A stretch of DNA of 13,450 bases from JBGPYM01 sp041493205. GTDB taxonomy: Bacteria; Bacteroidota; Ignavibacteria; UBA10030; UBA6906. Shown piece by piece: positions 6,636-13,450 of this stretch (its first letter is position 1; each line of letters opens with the position of its first letter). A model generated the notes under the pieces. That model saw nothing but the letters and a program-made list of their open reading frames with translations. It ran no database searches and was not told the origin of the DNA. Location: assembly GCA_041493205.1 (NCBI GenBank), contig JBGPYM010000065.1, forward strand, positions 1 through 13,450. Direction: 5' to 3'. The translations under genes and the position numbers were made by a program.

Positions 6636-7527
6636 GCGGCTTTATCCCGGTTACTTCCATGCGGTCTCCGAAGGCGCCGAAGAGGGCAGTCAGCGCATAG
6701 TTGGGGAACTGAAAAAATTTCTTGCCAATCCGTTGGGCCGCTGGTCCGCGCAGTGCAATCGTGCCCGGCGGCATTGCATACTGCCGAACCTGAATCTGCT
6801 TGAAGCCGCACCGTTCGAGAAGAAACCGGATGCTCCTGGGCCGGTACTCGAACAGATGGTACGGCGGCAGCTGGACCGTTGCCTGCCGGGCCAGGAGACG
6901 GTAGACGGCGAACCCCGCCCGGGAAAAGAGGGTGTTGGTCTGTGATGGACATGCCATCATGACTACTCCTCCGGGAGAGAGGACCCTCAGCACCTCACCG
7001 AGGATTGCGCGCGGCCGCGGAAGATGCTCGATGACATCCCCGAGATACACGATATCGAATGAGTCAGCAGGAAAACCGGCCTCCGGGAGATGACCCGTGA
7101 AGACGGGGAGCCCGAATGTCTCCCGTGCGAATTGTGACGCTTCGCGCGAAAGCTCGACACCCTGCACCTCGTACCCCGCCTGCCGAGCGGCGTTGAGAAA
7201 GGCTCCTCCTGCACATCCCACCTCGAGAAAGCGCCCTGAGGGCCGCATCTGCCGTATCCGCTCCAGCAGGCCGGCCCCGGCGAGAGCGGCACGTGCGGGA
7301 TCCGTAAAGCAGCTTCCTTCGTGTCCGCACCGGAAGTCTCCCTCGAAATACTCCTTCGTATACAGTGCCGCGATCTCTTCGTCGGACGGCAACGGGTGCA
7401 GGACGATGACCCCGCACCTGCGGCACCCGACCGCCTGGAGACGCTTTCCCCCGACATCGTACCCGAAGGGCATCGGGGCAACGTCGCCGCCGTCACAGAC
7501 AGGACATGTCGGGAGTTGTTGCTTCAT
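6628..7527 (-). CDS. SAM-dependent methyltransferase with N-terminal zinc ribbon
   Basis: A 299-residue two-part protein. The N-terminus has a CxxC...CxxC zinc ribbon (C8, C11, C35, C38) followed by a VLHPLP segment and the Y-x4-YF pattern (about 56-61) common to zinc-ribbon methyltransferases of glycan clusters. The catalytic domain has motif I FLEVGCAGGAFL (100-111), an acidic VELS ribose site (124-127) and a post-motif LGDVIEHLPRP (162-172). It probably methylates a sugar or glycan intermediate in the cytoplasm. It differs from the C-methyltransferase-type protein at the left edge in lacking the HEH segment. It starts 2 bases after the GT4 gene and its stop overlaps the next methyltransferase start. 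The exact acceptor cannot be told from sequence. Confidence 0.9.
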   Translation of the reverse strand: MKQQLPTCPVCDGGDVAPMPFGYDVGGKRLQAVGCRRCGVIVLHPLPSDEEIAALYTKEYFEGDFRCGHEGSCFTDPARAALAGAGLLERIRQMRPSGRFLEVGCAGGAFLNAARQAGYEVQGVELSREASQFARETFGLPVFTGHLPEAGFPADSFDIVYLGDVIEHLPRPRAILGEVLRVLSPGGVVMMACPSQTNTLFSRAGFAVYRLLARQATVQLPPYHLFEYRPRSIRFLLERCGFKQIQVRQYAMPPGTIALRGPAAQRIGKKFFQFPNYALTALFGAFGDRMEVTGIKPHD

Positions 7528-7529
7528 GG

Positions 7530-8651
7530 TCAGGAGGCAAGCCGCTCAATGGCTGCCACAAGGTTCTCCCATGAATATTTCCTCTTCTCCTCGTGCACCA
7601 TGGCGCGGAGCCGCCCCCGGTCCACGGATGTAAAGAAACGCGTGATGGCGGCAGCAAGCGCCGCAGGGTCGTCGGGCGGAACAATCAGGCCCGTTTCACC
7701 GTCCCGGATGATCTCCGTGAGACCCCCGACGGCCGTCGCGATCACCGGCACGTCGAAATTATAGGCGATCTGTGCGATGCCGCTCTGCGTGGCGGAAGTG
7801 TACGGCAGCACGACGGCGTCGGCGGCGGAGAAGTACTGTTTCACCTCGTCATTCGGGACATAATCCGACCGGATGGTGACCGACCGATCGAGGCCCAGAG
7901 CGCGGATCTTCTCCCTGTAGGGAGCCTCGTCTTCGTAGAACTCGCCGACCACAAGAAGATGCAGGGCAGCGCGGTCCTTGAGGAGCGCCATGGCGTCGAG
8001 CATGACACTGAGGCCCTTGTATTTCCGCACGTAGCCGAAAAACAGCAATACCTCTCCGGCCATGATGCCGAGGCGCTGACGCGCTTCGGCCTGCGGGACC
8101 GCAGCACCGAACCCGTGATAGACCGGATGAGGAACGAGCTCGTAACGGGCGCGGGGAATGACGGAAACAAGATCCCGCTCGACGGCGGCCGACTGCACGA
8201 TGAATCCGTCGGCGGGGTGGAATGCATACCGTGTGAACACCCGGTCCCCCGGCCGCTTCTCGTGCGGTATGACATTGTCGCAGATGTACACCACCCGGGT
8301 GCCGCCCCCGCGCTTGACGATGCGGGCGATGGTGCCGAAACAGGGGCCGAAAAACGGGAGCCAGTACTTGAATAGCAGCAGGTCGGGCTTCTCGCGGCGG
8401 ATCGTGCGCCCCGTTGCCACCCAGTTGAAGGGGTTGATCGAGTCGACGAGCACCCTGCTCGGGATCCGGAACTCATCCGCGCCACCCTCTTCCTTCTGCG
8501 TTCGGCCGGGAAACAGGAATCCGGGATACTGCCGCCGGAAGGTGACCATGGAGACGCTGTGCCGTCCGGAGAGTGCGGTGTACAGGAGGGCATTGTAGTG
8601 CGCAATGCCGCCGCGCAGCGGGGAAGCCGTCCCGACGATGACGATCTTCAT
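7530..8651 (-). CDS. GT4 family glycosyltransferase
   Basis: A 373-residue retaining GT-B glycosyltransferase that transfers a sugar from a nucleotide donor to a glycan intermediate on the cytoplasmic side. The N-terminal domain has the acceptor loop PLRGGIAHYN (11-20). The C-terminal domain has FFGYVRKYKGL (204-214), HLLVVGEF (231-238), the VVLPY strand (280-284) and PVIATAVGGLTE (302-313) with the family GETGLIVPP region (318-326). Where most GT4 enzymes have the E-x7-E motif, this one has SATQSGIAQIAYNF, so both glutamates are replaced; a TQSG-type variant is familiar in some GT4 subfamilies and need not mean loss of activity. It starts 24 bases after the upstream GtrB-like gene and is followed 2 bases later by a methyltransferase. 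Donor and acceptor are unknown. Confidence 0.92.
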   Translation of the reverse strand: MKIVIVGTASPLRGGIAHYNALLYTALSGRHSVSMVTFRRQYPGFLFPGRTQKEEGGADEFRIPSRVLVDSINPFNWVATGRTIRREKPDLLLFKYWLPFFGPCFGTIARIVKRGGGTRVVYICDNVIPHEKRPGDRVFTRYAFHPADGFIVQSAAVERDLVSVIPRARYELVPHPVYHGFGAAVPQAEARQRLGIMAGEVLLFFGYVRKYKGLSVMLDAMALLKDRAALHLLVVGEFYEDEAPYREKIRALGLDRSVTIRSDYVPNDEVKQYFSAADAVVLPYTSATQSGIAQIAYNFDVPVIATAVGGLTEIIRDGETGLIVPPDDPAALAAAITRFFTSVDRGRLRAMVHEEKRKYSWENLVAAIERLAS

Positions 8652-8675
8652 GGCGGGGTTATCTCTGCAGGCGGG

Positions 8676-9626
8676 TCATTGGTGCGGCGGCCGCGACGGA
8701 TCGTCCGGTCCAAACCCCGTCCGCTCCTGAATAACATAAAGCGGACGGCGTTTCACTTCGTCATAAATGCGGCCGATGTACTCTCCGATGATCCCCAGCG
8801 TGACAAGGATCAGGCCGCCGATGAACAGGATGGAGACGACCGGTGACGCCCAGCCGGGTGTGGCATGGTCGGTGAACAGCTTGATGTACAGAACAACGAT
8901 ACCCGCGGCGAACGACATGACCGCCGTCGTCATCCCGACGTACATTGCAATCCGCAGGGGGACGTTGGAGAAGGAGAAGAGTCCGTCGAATGCAAGGCGG
9001 AACAGCAGGGAGAGAGTCATGTGCGGCTTCCCCGCAAACCGTGCGTCGCGGTCAAATTCAATCCCCGTCTGCCGAAACCCCGCCCATGCGCGCATTCCGG
9101 CGATGTAGCGGTTCCTCTCCGGCATGGCACGCAGGACATCGACGACCTTCCTGTCGAGGAGCGAAAAGTTGCCGGCCTCAAGCGGGATGGAGATCGTGGA
9201 CATCTTTCGCATCAGCTCATAGAACGAATGAAAGAGCACGCGCTTTGCAATGTTCTCTTTCCGGGTTCGCTTCACCATGTACACGACTTCAGCGCCCGAT
9301 TTCCAGCGGGAGACCATTTCCGGCAGCAGTTCGGGTGGATCCTGCAGGTCCCCGTCCATCAGGGCGACCGAATCGCCCCGCGCCTCATCGATGCCCGCCG
9401 AGATCGCAATCTGATGTCCGAAATTACGCGCGAGATGGAGGGCGCGCGTGTGCGCGTCACGCCCCGCAATCGTCCGGAGTACCTCGGTCGAGCCGTCCGT
9501 GCTGCCGTCGTTGACGAACAGGATTTCGTACGGTTGCCCGGTCAACGCCATTGATTCGGTGATGCGGCGGTGGAGCTCCGGAAGCGTGTCGCGTTCGTTA
9601 AAAACCGGTATGACAATCGATACCAT
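8676..9626 (-). CDS. GT2 polyprenyl-phosphate glycosyltransferase, GtrB/CsbB/DPM-like
   Basis: A 316-residue enzyme expected to transfer a sugar from a nucleotide donor to undecaprenyl phosphate at the cytoplasmic face. The GT-A domain opens with MVSIVIPVFNE, has FVNDGSTDGS (37-46), a strict DXD-type pair at 91-93 in LMDGDLQDPPEL, and the RNRYIAGMRAW segment (171-181) typical of the dolichol-phosphate-mannose synthase family. The C-terminus carries FDGLFSFSNVPLR (213-225) and two membrane helices (about 227-249 and 263-285), as in GtrB and CsbB. Its ATG lies 4 bases after the stop of the YfhO-like gene. In Firmicutes CsbB-type enzymes supply lipid-linked sugar to YfhO-type transferases, so this neighbour pairing is informative. 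Which sugar it uses is not visible from sequence. Confidence 0.93.
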   Translation of the reverse strand: MVSIVIPVFNERDTLPELHRRITESMALTGQPYEILFVNDGSTDGSTEVLRTIAGRDAHTRALHLARNFGHQIAISAGIDEARGDSVALMDGDLQDPPELLPEMVSRWKSGAEVVYMVKRTRKENIAKRVLFHSFYELMRKMSTISIPLEAGNFSLLDRKVVDVLRAMPERNRYIAGMRAWAGFRQTGIEFDRDARFAGKPHMTLSLLFRLAFDGLFSFSNVPLRIAMYVGMTTAVMSFAAGIVVLYIKLFTDHATPGWASPVVSILFIGGLILVTLGIIGEYIGRIYDEVKRRPLYVIQERTGFGPDDPSRPPHQ

Positions 9627-9630
9627 GGGT

Positions 9631-12045
9631 TCAGCCGTTTACAATGGTCGTGTGCGGTAAGGGGAGGGATCGCGTGCGGCGCCGGGCTGCGATCAGCAGC
9701 ACCGCCAGGCACACTGCCCCGGTTCCTCCGGAAAGCAGTGCGCCGCGTGTGAACGACCGGGGTTCGTAACGGAGATTCACAATGTGATCCCCCTGCTCCA
9801 CAACGACACCCCGCAGGCTCCAGTCGGTCCGGTACAGACGCGATGCCGCTCCATCAATGTACGCGTTCCACCCCGGAAAGTACATCTCACTGACCACAAG
9901 GAACCCGCGCCCGGGAGTATGTACCGCGATGCTTAGCGTGTTATTCGTGTAGGCGGTCACGGTTGCCCGGCCGGCCCCCCGGGCCAGAGTGGTGTCGAGC
10001 GGTTCCGGGAGCGGTTCCTCGAGCGCGGCGAGATCCCCGGGGTCGAACCCGGGCCGGCTCATCGCAGCGGTCTCGGCCTCTTCGGTGGGGAAGAACCCCG
10101 CATGGTACACGAGAAAAGCCCGGGGAAGAAAGAGTGTATCCTGTGCGAGCCGGAAACGAAAGCGTCCGCGCCCTCCCTGCATCACCGTGTCCGTCAGGAG
10201 CCGGTATTTGACATTCAGCAGCCGGTACATCGCCTCCGGAGTCGCCGCCGGCGGAAATCGTCTCTTGAGCGCAAGTTGTGTATACCCCTCGGTGAGGTAA
10301 ATCCTGTCGATCATCCCCTGGTTTCTGTCGAACAGCATCCCCTGCGGATTGCGGGCATTGACGCGAAAGTATTCCTGCTGCCCCTCCTGTACCAGATGGT
10401 CGATGAGCGGGCGCTGCTGGTCAAAATAGGCCGCGGGATTGACCCGTCCGTTGTTCTGCTGGAACCCGAATACGTACAGGTCGGCAAACTGCCATACGAC
10501 AAGGAGGGCAAGAAATAACGCCGCGCGCTGCAGATTTCTTGGTAACAGAAGGACGATCGCTGCGGAGACGGCAGTAAACAGAAGGGCAATCAGGGTCTGT
10601 TGCAGGGCGATCGCGCGGGCCGACGCCGTCATCTCCGTTGCAGGGCCGCCGCCCCTCCATGCTCCTGACTGCACGACGGAACTGATGAGCGGATCGAGTA
10701 TTCCCGTGAAGATGCAGAGCGTGAGAAGTGCTGTCGCGCCTGCGAACGTCAGAACCGCCGTGCGGATGCCGCGCACCGGTGGTGCGCCGGCGAGGAGCGC
10801 CCGGATGCCATAGCCGCTCAGCAGCGCACCGCAGAATGCGAGAAAGAACCCCCATCGCCCCGGGACGCGGAATTTGCTGAATCCCGGCACATAATGATAG
10901 AAGAACGAATGAAGGAAAAAGTTATCGCCGAGCGCGCAGAGAAGTGCAAACACGATGAATCCCGCCAGGAAAAGAATGTGGCGATTGGTCCGGAAAGACT
11001 TCACTGCAACGACCGAGAGAAGCAGCGCCGCGATCCCGATGTAACTGCACGTCTCCCAGAAGTTCCAGTATGTCTGCGGACCCCAGTAGGCGAGCGGGTT
11101 TTCCCCGCCGAGGTGGTTCGAGGTGCCGAAAAACTTTGGCACGATCAGTGTCAGGAGCTGTGACCAGGCGAGCTGCCCGTCCGTGGACCGGACGTACGAC
11201 ATCTCCTCGCGCAGCGAATACTCCGATAGTTCGGCGGTGGGGAGGAGCTGTACGGCCGAAAGTCCGACCGCAATGATCACCACTGCGGCAGCCAGGCCTG
11301 CCCGTGATGCCACCCCCTTCAGCAGGCCGTCGGCCTTCCAGGCGGAAAATCCGTGTGCAACCTCCCAGAGGAAATAGCAGAACAGGAAGAAGAAATAATA
11401 GAGCGTAATCTGAATGTGTCCGCCGCAGGTAATCAGGAACATAACCACACCCGCGAGCACCGCGGCGATCGCCGACCGTTCATGCAGCGCTTTCCGGAAG
11501 AGGAGCACTGCAAACGGGAACCAGGCCGCCTGGCAGATCATCACCAGATGGATCGCATGGACCGTCATAAACCCGGAGAGCATGTACACAAGTCCCGCAA
11601 ACCCCGCCTCGATTCTGGAAAGGCCGAACGACTTCGCGCAGGCATACATCGACACGCCGGCAAGGTACACGTGTGCGATCTGGTACATTTCAACGTACCA
11701 GAAATTGAGCTTGCCGCCTGAGACCAGCGGAACGAGAATGAGATGCGGGAGATAGGCGACCGTCCCGGTAATGTCGGCCAGAAACGGCATTCCCATGAAG
11801 ACGGTCGGTACCCAGAGCGGAATCTCCCCGTGGGAGAGGGAAACAGTCGCGAAATTGCGGAACGGGTAGAACTGGTACATGAAATCTTCCCAGAAGAACG
11901 CCTTCTGGAAAATCACCTCGCGGAAAAAGACAAGCGTCAGGAGTGCAAATGCCGCAAGAATATGCCAGTCACGGAGCGACTGCAGAAGAGGAGCCTGGTC
12001 GCGGTGTGCACCCCCTGCCCGGGGCGTGCTGGGATGACGTGTCAT
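9631..12045 (-). CDS. YfhO-like GT-C membrane glycosyltransferase
   Basis: A very large integral membrane protein (804 residues) of the YfhO family. Its first membrane helix (about 28-45) is followed by an outside loop with acidic E53 and D54 in FFWEDFMYQFYPF, the position of the catalytic acid in GT-C enzymes, and then IPLWVPTVFMGMPF (75-88). About ten further hydrophobic segments run to about 520. A soluble extracytoplasmic region (about 530-765) ends in the family's typical VVSEMYFPGWNAYIDG (717-732) and a final membrane helix (about 771-787). YfhO proteins in Firmicutes add a sugar from an undecaprenyl-phosphate donor to an external polymer such as lipoteichoic acid. Here it is directly followed by a GtrB-like donor synthase. 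The acceptor in this organism is unknown. The start at 12045 is 21 bases after the GT9 stop. Confidence 0.88.
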   Translation of the reverse strand: MTRHPSTPRAGGAHRDQAPLLQSLRDWHILAAFALLTLVFFREVIFQKAFFWEDFMYQFYPFRNFATVSLSHGEIPLWVPTVFMGMPFLADITGTVAYLPHLILVPLVSGGKLNFWYVEMYQIAHVYLAGVSMYACAKSFGLSRIEAGFAGLVYMLSGFMTVHAIHLVMICQAAWFPFAVLLFRKALHERSAIAAVLAGVVMFLITCGGHIQITLYYFFFLFCYFLWEVAHGFSAWKADGLLKGVASRAGLAAAVVIIAVGLSAVQLLPTAELSEYSLREEMSYVRSTDGQLAWSQLLTLIVPKFFGTSNHLGGENPLAYWGPQTYWNFWETCSYIGIAALLLSVVAVKSFRTNRHILFLAGFIVFALLCALGDNFFLHSFFYHYVPGFSKFRVPGRWGFFLAFCGALLSGYGIRALLAGAPPVRGIRTAVLTFAGATALLTLCIFTGILDPLISSVVQSGAWRGGGPATEMTASARAIALQQTLIALLFTAVSAAIVLLLPRNLQRAALFLALLVVWQFADLYVFGFQQNNGRVNPAAYFDQQRPLIDHLVQEGQQEYFRVNARNPQGMLFDRNQGMIDRIYLTEGYTQLALKRRFPPAATPEAMYRLLNVKYRLLTDTVMQGGRGRFRFRLAQDTLFLPRAFLVYHAGFFPTEEAETAAMSRPGFDPGDLAALEEPLPEPLDTTLARGAGRATVTAYTNNTLSIAVHTPGRGFLVVSEMYFPGWNAYIDGAASRLYRTDWSLRGVVVEQGDHIVNLRYEPRSFTRGALLSGGTGAVCLAVLLIAARRRTRSLPLPHTTIVNG

Positions 12046-12066
12046 GCTGAGTGGGTCAGGCGTTGG

Positions 12067-13185
12067 TCAGGAGGCGATAAGCGTCTTCACGGCGGTCAGA
12101 ACTTTCGCGACAGGGATGTCTGCCATGCATCCGCGCGGCGCGCGCCCGGGCGCGGTGCAGACAGGCGCAAAATAGCACGAACAAGGGGGAGACGGTTCCA
12201 GGATTGTCCCGAGTCCGTACAGCTCAAACTCGTGGCGGTTGAAAATAGTATTGAAGAGGACAATTTTTTTCCGCAGGCCGATGGTGATGTGCATGGCCAT
12301 GGTCACGGCAGTCACCACAAGGTCGCACTGATCGACCAGGTTGATGAACACCGGAATCGGGAAGTGGCCCGCGTAGAGCGCACCGCTCCGGCGGGCGATG
12401 CTGCGGTTCCGGTCATGTTCCTGTTCCCCGCCGAGGAGAAGCGGCGTCATGCCCGACCGTTTGAGCCGCTGCGCGAGTTCAATCCAGTTCTTCTCCGGCC
12501 AGAGCCTGGCAGTCCATCGCCCGCCGCACCCCGTGTTCAGGCCGATCACAGGCTTCTTCTTCGGAATCTTCCAGCGGTAACCGTCCTTCGCGTGCGCATC
12601 GAGAATGTAGGGCTCTCCCGCAAACCGGTACCCGCAGATCTCGAATGTTTCCTCGAGATAGCTCTTCGTGTTTGATTTGCTCAGATCGTCAAACAGGCCG
12701 GTCATATACTTATGGTGCGCATCGGCATCTGCGGGTGACGGCACGCCGTCCCGCAGCGTAAACCCCTTTTTAACCCGGGCCTGCAGGGTGGCTGCAAGTG
12801 CGCAGGCTTCGCGGTCCTTGTCAAGATTGACCAGCATTGCAAAGGGCGTGGCCCTGAGCGTGGCAAGACTCGGGGCGGTGAACGGGAGGGGGACATCAAC
12901 GTCGCGCGGCAGCACCTCGGGGGTGAGGGTCAGCCACCAGATCTGGGCGCCCGGATGATGCTGGCGGAGAGCATGGAGAAGCGGGGTGGTGCGGATGACG
13001 TCGCCGATGGCGCCGAGCTTGATGATCAGAATCCGGCCGGTCATCCGCTCATAGTGCGGACAGGGGGTGCCGTCCGGCTCCGTGCAGTGAACCCCGTGTT
13101 CCTTGTGCGGCGTGCACGGAGCCCATCCCTTGAACCAACGGCAGTCCGGCTTGAGGGAGTCCGGCCCCTGTGCATGTGCGGCCAT
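12067..13185 (-). CDS. GT9 (heptosyltransferase-like) glycosyltransferase with N-terminal cysteine cluster
   Basis: A 372-residue GT-B enzyme of the ADP-heptose:LPS heptosyltransferase family. The catalytic domain begins at about 51 with RILIIKLGAIGDVIRTTPLL, whose D62 matches the catalytic aspartate of WaaC. The donor domain includes GLNTGCGGRWTARLWP (215-230) and LLLGGEQEHDRN (249-260). Before it lies a 47-residue extension with C15, C24, C34 and C42 plus H27 and H30, and a second cysteine group (C335, C337, C343, C353) lies near the C-terminus. The first extension resembles one I know from heptosyltransferase-like proteins of environmental bacteria and may bind metal. The usual [ST]GD-[TS]-G-xx-H loop is VTAVTMAMH (291-299), without the Asp. 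I chose the start at 13185 because the cysteine region looks conserved; the ATG at residue 48 would lose it. It probably adds an inner sugar, but heptose is not proved. Confidence 0.88.
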   Translation of the reverse strand: MAAHAQGPDSLKPDCRWFKGWAPCTPHKEHGVHCTEPDGTPCPHYERMTGRILIIKLGAIGDVIRTTPLLHALRQHHPGAQIWWLTLTPEVLPRDVDVPLPFTAPSLATLRATPFAMLVNLDKDREACALAATLQARVKKGFTLRDGVPSPADADAHHKYMTGLFDDLSKSNTKSYLEETFEICGYRFAGEPYILDAHAKDGYRWKIPKKKPVIGLNTGCGGRWTARLWPEKNWIELAQRLKRSGMTPLLLGGEQEHDRNRSIARRSGALYAGHFPIPVFINLVDQCDLVVTAVTMAMHITIGLRKKIVLFNTIFNRHEFELYGLGTILEPSPPCSCYFAPVCTAPGRAPRGCMADIPVAKVLTAVKTLIAS

Positions 13186-13198
13186 CGGGCTCCGCCGC

Positions 13199-13450
13199 CT
13201 ACTTGATGAAATCGCGGATCGCGTACTCCTGATCGCCGGCCCGCGTCCTGCTGATCATCTCTCCAAGGAGGCCGATCGAAATGAACTGAATGCCGACAAT
13301 GATGCAGAGAATGCCGCCCAGAAAGAGCGGCCGGTTGCTCAGCGATGTGGCTCCCAGGGACCACTCGACCGCCAGCCATCCGTCGATGAGTACGCCGATC
13401 GCCACGGCAACGAGCCCCCAGAATCCGAACAGGTGGAGCGGACGGCGGAG
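13199..13450 (-). CDS. GT2 polyprenyl-phosphate glycosyltransferase, C-terminal part (5' end cut by window)
   Basis: The last 83 residues of a second GtrB/DPM-like glycosyltransferase; the catalytic GT-A domain lies beyond the right edge. The visible part starts RRPLHLFGFWGL, a pattern typical of the junction before the first C-terminal membrane helix. It has two hydrophobic segments (window residues about 8-25 and 48-68), followed by the LLGEMISR segment and a short hydrophilic tail ending in DFIK. Family members load a sugar onto undecaprenyl phosphate. The stop (TAG at 13199-13201) is 13 bases before the GT9 start. The reading frame is open to the window edge with no stop, so this is a real truncated gene rather than a short one starting at the GTG at 13405. 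The donor sugar cannot be known without the catalytic domain. Confidence 0.85.
   Translation of the reverse strand, partial: LRRPLHLFGFWGLVAVAIGVLIDGWLAVEWSLGATSLSNRPLFLGGILCIIVGIQFISIGLLGEMISRTRAGDQEYAIRDFIK

Noticed and set aside
9631..12045. Calling the 804-residue membrane protein the O-antigen polymerase (Wzy)
   Set aside because: Its length, the large extracytoplasmic C-terminal domain and the FPGWNAYIDG motif fit YfhO, not the shorter Wzy proteins with two big periplasmic loops.
11743..12675. Plus-strand open frame of 310 codons
   Set aside because: It spans the antisense of the YfhO-like and GT9 genes, both of which have clear family motifs, and has no domain of its own.
13199..13405. 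A separate 68-residue gene starting at GTG 13405
   Set aside because: The frame stays open to the window edge and the extra 15 residues contain the RPLHLFG junction of GT2 enzymes, so it is the end of a longer gene.

Overview
The window is one uninterrupted run of 13 genes, all on the minus strand, for building, exporting and decorating a cell-surface polysaccharide such as an O-antigen, capsule or related glycan. Two genes are cut by the window edges: a methyltransferase loses its C-terminus at the left edge, and a glycosyltransferase loses its N-terminus at the right edge. There are no RNA genes, mobile elements or CRISPR arrays that I can see. No stretch over 100 bases lacks a gene. The DNA is GC-rich by eye, and most genes are 2-24 bases apart or overlap. 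A GT9 (heptosyltransferase-type) enzyme, Wzx-type flippases and gmd suggest a Gram-negative bacterium. The Cys-extended GT9 and the large YfhO protein remind me of environmental lineages such as the Chlorobi/Ignavibacteria side of Bacteroidota. That placement is a guess; no marker gene is present.

In transcription order (right to left), the first block runs from 13450 to 3714. It holds the end of a GtrB-like GT2, a GT9 glycosyltransferase with an N-terminal cysteine cluster, a large YfhO-like membrane protein, a complete GtrB/CsbB-like GT2, a GT4 glycosyltransferase, two overlapping methyltransferases, a rhamnosyltransferase-like GT2 and a first flippase. A 97-base gap (3617-3713) follows, the longest in the window, and it carries a plausible sigma70-type promoter. 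The second block runs from 3616 to 1: GDP-mannose 4,6-dehydratase (gmd), a second unrelated-looking flippase, a small helical protein with an internal duplication, and a zinc-binding methyltransferase of the sugar C-methyltransferase superfamily.

A plausible working picture is as follows. Gmd supplies GDP-4-keto-6-deoxymannose. The downstream methyltransferase may branch or methylate that or another precursor. The GT2, GT4 and GT9 enzymes assemble the glycan on the cytoplasmic side, and the flippases move lipid-linked units across the membrane. The adjacent GT2 and YfhO pair could add a further sugar outside the cytoplasmic membrane from an undecaprenyl-phosphate donor. No polymerase (Wzy), ABC exporter, ligase or GDP-sugar reductase is visible, so the pathway must continue outside the window.
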